Of a DNA stretch of 64,000 nt, positions 58,501 to 64,000 are shown one piece after another. The stretch is from the NCBI GenBank assembly GCA_027489065.1, contig JAIYAM010000001.1, forward strand, positions 1-64,000, written 5' to 3'. The translations under genes were made by a program, and so were the position numbers. The notes beneath the pieces were generated by a model. That model did no database searches. It was not told where the DNA came from and saw nothing but the letters and a program-made list of their open reading frames with translations. Within the stretch, counting starts at the first letter, position 1. The number at the start of each line of letters is the position of its first letter. Source of the stretch: Erythrobacteraceae bacterium (GTDB lineage: Bacteria > Pseudomonadota > Alphaproteobacteria > Sphingomonadales > Sphingomonadaceae).

Positions 58501-58666
58501 GGTGATCGGCGGGCTGATCTCCTCGACCCTGCTCAGCCTCGTGCTGGTCCCGGTCGTCTACGAGATCATCGACGACATCGAGCGGCGGATCAAACCGCGA
58601 CTGGCCCGCCTCGTCACCACCCCGCCGGAGGGTTCCGATCGGCTCGATCCCGAAGCAGCGGTCTAG
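55571..58666 (+). CDS. RND efflux permease (AcrB/MexB superfamily)
   Basis: A 1031-residue inner-membrane pump, GTG start. Twelve membrane helices in two halves flank two large periplasmic loops. The proton-relay Asp pair is in LVIGILVDDAIVEVENI (TM4), and the second-half motif FLMLLGLAAKNSILLVEFA is present. The N-terminus RISAWAIRNPIPVSVLFIALAL is typical of the family. It resembles the HAE-1/HAE-2 proton-driven multidrug group; substrates cannot be told. The divergent TetR gene probably controls it. Confidence 0.93.
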   Translation: MSLRISAWAIRNPIPVSVLFIALALAGVASYFMLAVKQFPDVSFPVVQVTVTQNGAAPGELETQVTRPVEDAVAGIAGVKTVQSTVVLGASTTSIEFKIGENEQKVTDEVRTRIAQIRANLPRDIDEPIVQRLDVTNAPIATWAVSAPSMSAEQLSWFIDNDLTRRLQGLPGVAEVSRIGGVSREINVTLDLERMRGLGLTAPEVNQALTRFNVDAPGGTSRVGAREQTIRVLGEAETIDALRALTIPTGQGRQVRLSDVASIGPGAAEERSFARLDGRPVVGFQVNKTNQASDIAVEDAVMEALEKLQTERRDIRITKLVSTVDETRASFAATVSVLIEGMILAALVVFVFLRDWRATAVAAVAMPLSLVPTFTFMLWFGFSLNIVTLLALTLVIGILVDDAIVEVENIEKRIERGESPYKAALFGADEIGLAVVATTMTIVVVFVPVSFMGGMAGQYFREFGLTVAVSVLLSLLVARLVTPLMAAYFLKDKPRHTERKPFEGRYRRTLDWALDHRWLSVGLGGLFFAGSLFLASLLPTAFVPSTDTGYLYLKLEGSPGSTARSMEEIVQDTTRILRREPDVASVFAQVGSTASAGPDLGAAGVTDGTITVVLKKDRALTSDAFKQRIRPLLRLVPDARVTTQGGFGATDVEIILASNDGDALQVAADRVQREMRQLRVISDVRTSTPAPGGELIIRPRPADAARLNVTSDALAGIVRVATIGDIDANVPKLSEGERRIPIRVRLPEGAQSDLAVLGSLQVPTSDGRTTALSAVADLSFEPGPAQIQRFNRERRIAVQADLNGAQLGTALEAIGALPALNDLPTGVRQAVYGEAADLADLQKNFGLAIAAGVLLIVGVLILLFRSFFLPVTILSALPLSVGGAFLALLVTGLSLSLPAMIGFLMLLGLAAKNSILLVEFAIEREREGASQREAIIAACRERARPIIMTTLAMMVGMLPTALAIGEGAAFRQPMAVAVIGGLISSTLLSLVLVPVVYEIIDDIERRIKPRLARLVTTPPEGSDRLDPEAAV

Positions 58667-58684
58667 GACAAGGCCGGACCCGCT

Positions 58685-60547
58685 CTAGGCGGCCTCGATC
58701 GATTCGAGCAGCGCGCCTGCCGCGAGCCACGTCTCTTCGGCGGCGGCGAGGCTGTCGGCGGCGCGGGCGCGCTTGGTGAGCAGGGCCTGCATCGCGTTGC
58801 CCGATGGTCCGCCGGCCTTGCCGCTCAGCGCGAGGATTTCGGCGTCGAGCGCCTCCACCTCGGCGGTAAGGCGGGCGATCGCGGCTTCGGCCTTGCCGAG
58901 GTCGGACTGGGCCGCGCGCATATCGCCGCCTGAACCGGCACCGCGCGCGCCCTTCCCCTTGCCGCCGCCTGCGCCCTTGGGCTGGTTGCGGCCGAGGATG
59001 AAGTCGATGTAGTCCTCCATGCTCCCGTCATATTCGCGCGCCGTCCCGCCATCGACCAGCACCAGCCGGTCGGAGGTCAGTTCGACCATGTGGCGATCGT
59101 GGCTGATGAGGATCACCGCGCCCGAATAGGTGTTGAGCGCCTGGATCAGCGCCTCGCGCGCGTCGACATCGAGGTGGTTTGTCGGCTCGTCGAGGATCAG
59201 GAGATGCGGCGCGTCGCGGGTGATGAGCGCCAGCGCCAGCCGCGCGCGCTCTCCGCCCGACAGCTTGTCGACCCGCTGGTTGGCGCGCGGACCGGAGAAG
59301 CCGAACCGCCCCAATTGCGCACGGATGGCACCCTGCGAGGCGCCCTCCATCGCGCGGTTCATCAGATCGAGCGGGGTGTCCTCGCCTGCCAGTTCCTCGA
59401 CCTGATACTGGGTGAAGTAGCCGACCTTGAGCTTGCCCGGCGCATTGACCGCGCCTTCGGCGGGCGCGAGCTGCGAGGCGAGCAGGCGGGCGAGCGTGGT
59501 CTTGCCGTTGCCGTTGCGGCCCAGCAGCGCGATGCGGTCGTCCGCCTCGATGCGGAAGTTCAGCCGCTTGAGGATCGGCGGCGCTTCGCCATAGCCGACC
59601 GCCGCCTGTTCCAGCGTGATCATCGGCGACTTCAAAGCCGCCGGATCGGGGAAGTCGAAGCTCAGCGAGGGATCTTCCATCAGCGCCGCGATGGGCTGCA
59701 TCTTGGCGAGCATCTTGGCACGCGACTGCGCCTGCTTGGCGGTCGAGGCGCGGGCAGAGTTGCGCGCGACATAATCCTGAAGCCGCGCGCGCTGCGCGTC
59801 CTGCGAGGCCTTCGCCGCCGCCAGCTGCGCGGCGCGTTCCGCGCGCTGCTTCTCGAAGGCGTCATAGCCGCCCGGATAGAGCGTCAGCTGTCCGCCCTGC
59901 AGGTGCAGGATGTGATCGACCACCTTGTTGAGGAGGTCGCGTTCGTGGCTGATGACGACCAGAGTGGCAGGATAGGACTTGAGGAAGTTCTCCAGCCACA
60001 GCGTCGCTTCGAGGTCGAGGTGGTTCGACGGCTCGTCGAGCAGCAGGATGTCCGGCTCGGAGAACAGCAGCGCACCCAGCGCGATGCGCATCTTCCAGCC
60101 GCCCGAGAAGCTGTCGACCGGGCGCTGCTGCATTTCCTCGTCGAAGCCGAGGCCGCTGAGGATCTTCGCCGCGCGCGCCGGCGCGCTGTAGGCGTCGATC
60201 GCCAGCAGGCGTTCGTGCACGTCGCCCATGCGGTCCATGTCGGTGCAGGTTTCCAGCTCAGCGAGCAGCGCGGCGCGCTCGGTCGCCGAGGCGAGGACGA
60301 CCTCCTCGGGGGTCATGTTGCCGTGGGGCGCTTCCTGCGCGATGTAGCCGATCCTGGCGCGCGAGGGCTTGGAGATTTCGCCGTCGTCCGGCTCGATCTC
60401 GCCGATCAGCGCCTTCATCAGCGTCGACTTGCCCGCGCCGTTGCGCCCGATCAGCCCGACGCGCGCGCCCACCGGCACGGTCGCGCTGGCGCGCTCGAGA
60501 ATGGCACGGCCGCCAAGCCGCACGGTGACGTTGTCGATGGTAAGCAT
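58685..60547 (-). CDS. ABC-F family ATPase (Uup/YheS-type)
   Basis: The start at 60547 (MLTIDNVTVRLGG) gives 620 residues; the ORF-track version adds 18. Two ATPase modules lack membrane domains: Walker A GRNGAGKSTLMKALIG and GRNGNGKTTLARLLAS; signatures FSGGWKMRIALGALL and LSGGERARLALALI. A linker with KQAQSRAKMLAKMQ lies between, and a C-terminal coiled coil ends the protein. ABC-F proteins act on ribosomes or resolve stalled translation. It resembles YheS/Uup housekeeping members; antibiotic resistance should not be assumed. Confidence 0.9.
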   Translation of the reverse strand: MLTIDNVTVRLGGRAILERASATVPVGARVGLIGRNGAGKSTLMKALIGEIEPDDGEISKPSRARIGYIAQEAPHGNMTPEEVVLASATERAALLAELETCTDMDRMGDVHERLLAIDAYSAPARAAKILSGLGFDEEMQQRPVDSFSGGWKMRIALGALLFSEPDILLLDEPSNHLDLEATLWLENFLKSYPATLVVISHERDLLNKVVDHILHLQGGQLTLYPGGYDAFEKQRAERAAQLAAAKASQDAQRARLQDYVARNSARASTAKQAQSRAKMLAKMQPIAALMEDPSLSFDFPDPAALKSPMITLEQAAVGYGEAPPILKRLNFRIEADDRIALLGRNGNGKTTLARLLASQLAPAEGAVNAPGKLKVGYFTQYQVEELAGEDTPLDLMNRAMEGASQGAIRAQLGRFGFSGPRANQRVDKLSGGERARLALALITRDAPHLLILDEPTNHLDVDAREALIQALNTYSGAVILISHDRHMVELTSDRLVLVDGGTAREYDGSMEDYIDFILGRNQPKGAGGGKGKGARGAGSGGDMRAAQSDLGKAEAAIARLTAEVEALDAEILALSGKAGGPSGNAMQALLTKRARAADSLAAAEETWLAAGALLESIEAA

Positions 60548-60803
60548 GGGCGCGCCCTTAACAGGCTCTGGCGACCCGCCCAAAGGAATTCCCGCGACCA
60601 CCGCGAAAACGGGCCTGTTGATTTGGCGCGCGATAGACTAGGGTGAGGCCTCACTTGCCTGTCCCCAGACCCCCTCAGGGTGGTCGCAGACAAGCCCCAG
60701 CGGTCCGCAAGGGACCTCCAAACCCCCCGTCGAAGCGGGATTTCCCGCCGAATTTCGATCAAGAGCCGCGCTGCGATTCGCACCCCGGCAGGAGCAATAC
60801 ACC
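60548..60803 (+). promoter_or_regulatory. Leader/promoter region of the DUF6481 gene
   Basis: A 256-bp divergent gap. It has a perfect 12-bp palindrome GTGAGGCCTCAC (60643-60654) and a hairpin GCGGG-ATTT-CCCGC (60735-60748). GGCAGGAG is the ribosome-binding sequence. A long leader is likely, but no riboswitch class was recognised. Confidence 0.3.
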
Positions 60804-61148
60804 ATGAAGGGCTACAAGGCGCCGAGCTTCCAGGACAGGGCTGCGGCCTCGTCGCAGGCGAAGGAAAAGGCTCTGGCGAAGATGAAGGCCGCCCCCCAGC
60901 CGGACGAAGCCGAACTGGCCCAGCGGGCCGCACGGCGCATCGAGCGCGAGGCGCAGGCCGAAGCCAAGGCCGCCAAAGCCCGGCAGGCGCGCGAGGACAA
61001 GCAGCGCCTCGCCGACGAGAAGCGGGCAGAAGCGAAGGCGGAAGAAGCCCGGCTGGCAGAGGCTGCGGCGCCTCCTCCGCAGCGCAGCGAAGCCGAGCTG
61101 AAGGCGGCGCGCGACGCCCGTTATGCCGCCCGCAAGAGCCGCAAGTGA
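60804..61148 (+). CDS. DUF6481 family small basic coiled-coil protein
   Basis: A 114-residue protein almost entirely helical and rich in Ala, Lys, Glu and Arg, with the N-terminus MKGYKAPSFQDRAAASSQAKEKALAKMKA and C-terminus RDARYAARKSRK. It matches the DUF6481 family, found in Sphingomonadales and relatives; function is unknown. Composition suggests nucleic-acid or ribosome contacts, but that is only inference. It is followed by the RoxA-like gene after 10 bp. Confidence 0.75.
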   Translation: MKGYKAPSFQDRAAASSQAKEKALAKMKAAPQPDEAELAQRAARRIEREAQAEAKAAKARQAREDKQRLADEKRAEAKAEEARLAEAAAPPPQRSEAELKAARDARYAARKSRK

Positions 61149-61158
61149 TCCGCACCAC

Positions 61159-62304
61159 ATGAAGCTGCGGAACTTCGACGTCGCGGCCTTCCTGCGCGAT
61201 TTCTGGCAGCAGAAGCCGCTGCTGATCCGCTCGGCCTGGGAGGATTGGTCCAACCCGGTCGAACCGGACGAGTTGGCGGGTCTGGCCTGCGAACCACTCG
61301 TCGAATCCCGCATCATCACCCACCGCGATCACGCATGGGAACTGGAGCACGGCCCGGTTCCGGAGACCCGCTTCGCCAAGGCGGGCCGCGATCCGTGGAC
61401 CTTGCTGGTGCAATCGGTCGACCATCATTTCGCCAGCGTCTCCGCGCTGCTCGATCCGTTCCGCTTCGTGCCCAATTGGCGGATCGACGACGTGATGGTG
61501 AGCTATGCGGTGGACGGCGGCGGCGTGGGCGCGCATTTCGATCACTACGACGTGTTCCTGGTCCAGGGTCTGGGCCGGCGGCGGTGGGAGATCGGCGCGC
61601 TGTGCGATGACGATACGCCGCTTCTCCCGCATGACGGGCTGCGCCTGCTCGCCGATTTCCGCGCCACCGAGGAATGGATCCTCGAGCCAGGCGACATCCT
61701 CTACGTTCCGCCGCGCTTTGCGCACCGGGGCACGGCAGTCGGCGATGATTGCATGACCTATTCGATCGGCTTCAGGGCGCCCTCGCGCGCTGAACTGATC
61801 GAGGCCTGGGCCGACGACATGGTCCCGGACCTTTCCGACAGCGACCGCTATGGCGACCCGGATCTGCTGGAGCAGGCCAACCCCGGCGAGATCGAGCCCG
61901 ACGCGATTGCGCGGCTGCAAGGCATGATTGCCGAGACGCTACATGATCGCGATCGCTTCGTTCGCTGGTTCGGCCAGTACAACACCGCACCCAAGAACCC
62001 CGAGATCGACTGGCGGCCCGAGCATCCCGTCGAAGCCGACGATATCGCCCGGCAGCTTGCGGCAGGCGCGCCTTTGCTCCGCAATCCCGCCAGCCGCTTC
62101 GCCTTCGTTCGCGAAACCGGATCGTCGATCATGCTGTTCGCCGACGGGGATGCCTATATGTGCACCGGCGCAGCAGCGCAGTTCGCGCAGGCGATCTGCG
62201 GCGAGCCGCGCATTGTCGCGGCGCCCGATAGCCCCGACGATACGCTGGAGCTGATCGCCGCGCTCTACAATGCGGGCAGCCTCGCTTTCGACGTAGAGGA
62301 CTAG
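61159..62304 (+). CDS. RoxA/YcfD-like ribosomal protein hydroxylase (JmjC/cupin)
   Basis: The start at 61159 ([27 protein letters not shown]) gives 381 residues. The 2-oxoglutarate/Fe(II) site is [21 protein letters not shown] (HxD) plus the distal His in [15 protein letters not shown]. The [11 protein letters not shown] opening and the long C-terminal winged-helix part fit bacterial RoxA (YcfD), which hydroxylates an Arg of ribosomal protein L16. Substrate is inferred from family. It overlaps the stop of the convergent RluE-like gene by 4 bp. Confidence 0.87.
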   Translation: MKLRNFDVAAFLRDFWQQKPLLIRSAWEDWSNPVEPDELAGLACEPLVESRIITHRDHAWELEHGPVPETRFAKAGRDPWTLLVQSVDHHFASVSALLDPFRFVPNWRIDDVMVSYAVDGGGVGAHFDHYDVFLVQGLGRRRWEIGALCDDDTPLLPHDGLRLLADFRATEEWILEPGDILYVPPRFAHRGTAVGDDCMTYSIGFRAPSRAELIEAWADDMVPDLSDSDRYGDPDLLEQANPGEIEPDAIARLQGMIAETLHDRDRFVRWFGQYNTAPKNPEIDWRPEHPVEADDIARQLAAGAPLLRNPASRFAFVRETGSSIMLFADGDAYMCTGAAAQFAQAICGEPRIVAAPDSPDDTLELIAALYNAGSLAFDVED

Positions 62305-62849
62305 GCCGAAGTCTCGAGGAAGGCGCCCGGCGCAATGTCCGCGACCGTCCAGTCGCCGATCGACCAGCGCACCAGACGCAAGGTCGGCAGCCCCACGGCC
62401 GCGGTCATCCGCCGCACCTGCCGGTTGCGCCCTTCGCGGATCGTGATCCTGAGCCAGTTGTCGGGAACGGACTTGCGCTCGCGGATCGGAGGATCGCGCG
62501 GCCACAGGTCCGGCGCGTCGATGCGGGCGACCACGGCGGGGAGCGTCGGCCCGTCCTTGAGCGTGACGCCCTGTCGAAGGCGTTCAAGATCCTGCTCCTG
62601 CGGATCGCCTTCGACCTGCACGAGGTAGGTCTTGGGCATCTTGAAGCGCGGGTCGGCGATCCGTGCCTGAAGCCGCCCGTCGTCGCACAGCAACAGCAGG
62701 CCCTCGCTATCCCGATCGAGCCGCCCGGCGGGATACACGCCCTTGACCGCAATGAAGTCCGACAGGGTCGAACGCGCCGTCGGCGATCCCTTGTCGGTGA
62801 ATTGCGACAGCACGCCGAAGGGTTTGTTGAACAGGAGCAGCCGAGCCAT
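62301..62849 (-). CDS. RluE-like rRNA pseudouridine synthase
   Basis: A 182-residue RsuA/RluE-type enzyme without an S4 domain, like RluE, which modifies 23S rRNA. The catalytic Asp is in [31 protein letters not shown] at the N-terminus and [25 protein letters not shown] near the C-terminus are family hallmarks. [16 protein letters not shown] fits RluE. The exact target base is inferred from homology. Confidence 0.9.
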   Translation of the reverse strand: MARLLLFNKPFGVLSQFTDKGSPTARSTLSDFIAVKGVYPAGRLDRDSEGLLLLCDDGRLQARIADPRFKMPKTYLVQVEGDPQEQDLERLRQGVTLKDGPTLPAVVARIDAPDLWPRDPPIRERKSVPDNWLRITIREGRNRQVRRMTAAVGLPTLRLVRWSIGDWTVADIAPGAFLETSA

Positions 62850-62923
62850 CGCCTGTCCTTACCGGGCGCCGGCAGCTCTGTCTCCATGCTCCGTCCGCGC
62901 AGCGCGGACCGCGCCTGGGTGCA

Positions 62924-64000
62924 TCAGTCCAACCAGCTGTCGGCGGGGTGGCCGCCCATGGCCCGGTACATCGCGATCTGCGCGAAGAGCTGCTCCTGCT
63001 GGCCCAGAACCTGCGCATCCTCCGCATCGCCGAGCAGCTGTTCGGCGTCGAGCACCGTGCGCAAGTCCTCCTCCCCCTCGATATAGCGGGAACTGGACAG
63101 ATTGGCGGTCAGCCTCGCCTCTTCGAGGATCCGGCCCAGCAGCGTCGCCCGTTCGCGCGAGGCTGCAACCGCATTGATGAGGTTCTCGACTTCGGCGAGC
63201 GCGGCCAGAACGGTCATGCGGTATTCCTCGACCGCCGCGACCTGATCGGCCTCGGCGACCCTCAGCCCGCTGGTCAGGCGGCCCTGCGCAAAGATCGGGA
63301 CCAGCACGGCAGCCCCCGCCCGCACGCTCGTGTTGAGCAGTCCGCCGGAGAGCGAATCCAGCAGTCCCTCGACCGAGAAACTGAAGGAGGGCATGAAGGC
63401 GGCGCGGGCCGCCCGAACATCGCCGTTGGCCGCGGCGATGCTGGCCTCGCGCGCCTTCACATCCGGACGGGCGGCGAGCAGTTGCGAAGGAGCGGGCGGA
63501 ACGAAGTCGGGCAAGGTGATCGCGGCGATATCGGCCGGGGTAGAGACAAACCCCGGTGCCTCCACCCCGCAGAGCACGGCAATCGCCGTCCGGGTCTGGC
63601 CGAGTGCCTCGGCAAGCTCGCTGCGCTTGCGACGAAGTTCGAGGACGCGCATCGATTGCTGGCCGAGATCGACGCGGGTCGCGGCCCCGGCATCATACCG
63701 GGCACGCACCACGCGCTCCATCCGTTCGGCGCGCGCGATCGTGCCATCGAGGATGGCGGTGCGGCGGGCGATGGTGGCGCGCAGCACCCAGGCCTGCGCC
63801 AGACCGGTCTCGATTGCGAGGACGGTGAAGTCCCTCTCGTATTGTGCCGCCAGCACCCGACCCCGCGCCGCCGAGCGGTTCCCCGCCAGTCGCCCGAAAG
63901 GGTCCACATCGAGCGTGGCATCAAGGCTGGCAAAGGCCGACGGGAAGTCGAGCACGGCGCTGTTCAGGGCCCTGCCGTTCGTCCCGGCCGAGGCCGAGAC
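62924..64000 (-). CDS. NodT-family outer-membrane efflux protein (5' end outside window)
   Basis: The frame stays open to base 64000, so the gene starts beyond the window; the GTG used in the ORF track at 63955 is internal. At least 359 residues of an outer-membrane efflux protein are present: ATLDVDPFGRLAGNRSAARGRVLAAQ, GAATRVDLGQQSMRVLELRRKR, DFVPPAPSQLLAARPDVKAREASIAA and FAQGRLTSGLRVAEADQVAAVEEYR. It is a third outer-membrane factor in 16 kb and probably belongs to a pump encoded upstream (to the right). Confidence 0.85.
   Translation of the reverse strand, partial: VSASAGTNGRALNSAVLDFPSAFASLDATLDVDPFGRLAGNRSAARGRVLAAQYERDFTVLAIETGLAQAWVLRATIARRTAILDGTIARAERMERVVRARYDAGAATRVDLGQQSMRVLELRRKRSELAEALGQTRTAIAVLCGVEAPGFVSTPADIAAITLPDFVPPAPSQLLAARPDVKAREASIAAANGDVRAARAAFMPSFSFSVEGLLDSLSGGLLNTSVRAGAAVLVPIFAQGRLTSGLRVAEADQVAAVEEYRMTVLAALAEVENLINAVAASRERATLLGRILEEARLTANLSSSRYIEGEEDLRTVLDAEQLLGDAEDAQVLGQQEQLFAQIAMYRAMGGHPADSWLD

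Noticed and set aside
60660-60735. Sixth copy of the 11-bp repeat element in the DUF6481 leader
   Set aside because: CCAGACCCCCTCAG resembles one unit, but there is no tandem array and no palindrome.

Overview
The window is about 64 kb of GC-rich bacterial chromosome with tight operons and frequent 4-bp start/stop overlaps. The gene content suggests an alphaproteobacterium of the order Sphingomonadales, perhaps an Erythrobacter or Porphyrobacter relative. Clues are an Oar-type TonB-dependent receptor, a bacteriophytochrome with an HWE kinase behind a PpsR/CrtJ-type box, a DUF6481 protein, an FzlA-like GST-fold protein and sphingomonad-style REP palindromes. This placement is inference from gene content; no rRNA is present. 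No insertion sequence, prophage or CRISPR array was seen.

Layout. 1-1.9 kb: end of a TelA gene, an XpaC-like partner and a polyhydroxyalkanoate-system protein. 1.9-5.3 kb: red-light sensing pair bphO-bphP. 5.3-8.0 kb: manC-manA and a TonB protein, both on the minus strand. 8.4-11.3 kb: MASE1 hybrid kinase. 11.4-19.1 kb: Oar-like receptor, 2OG-Fe(II) oxygenase, NupC transporter, YhhQ-type transporter, DUF4126-like protein. 19.2-26.7 kb: tRNA-Lys, folK, aguB-like amidase, exported methyltransferase, msrA, RsmB-type methyltransferase, SDHAF4-like protein, cytochrome P450, hemH. 26.8-33.8 kb: Mrp plus a molybdenum hydroxylase, then hflK-hflC-degQ. 34-38.8 kb: PBP1A, msrB, small proteins, FzlA-like protein, VOC protein. 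38.8-42.7 kb: metX-metW and hisC-tyrA. 42.8-47.2 kb: ftsE-ftsX-ydcF-plsC, a zinc-ribbon/DUF3426 protein, tRNA-Leu. 47.5-58.7 kb: efflux island with a split MacB-type ABC exporter and a TetR-controlled RND pump, each with its own outer-membrane channel. 58.7-64 kb: ABC-F ATPase, DUF6481, RoxA-like oxygenase, RluE-like pseudouridine synthase, and a third outer-membrane factor cut by the window end.

The most striking structure is not a gene. Five copies of a composite element lie between 2.3 and 42.8 kb. Each has the 16-bp palindrome TGTTTCACGTGAAACA (three exact, two with one change), which is the ParB-binding parS sequence, next to an array of 11-bp C-rich repeats (consensus ACCCCTNYYAG read toward the palindrome). 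The gap between array and palindrome is 5-6 or 16 bp, so it differs by about one repeat unit. Four copies lie between convergent genes; the fifth lies in frame inside bphO. The element could be a centromere accessory array, a Rho-utilisation/terminator module, or a spreading repeat. A separate REPIN-like palindrome pair is embedded in frame in the RsmB-type gene, and another lies between metX and hisC.
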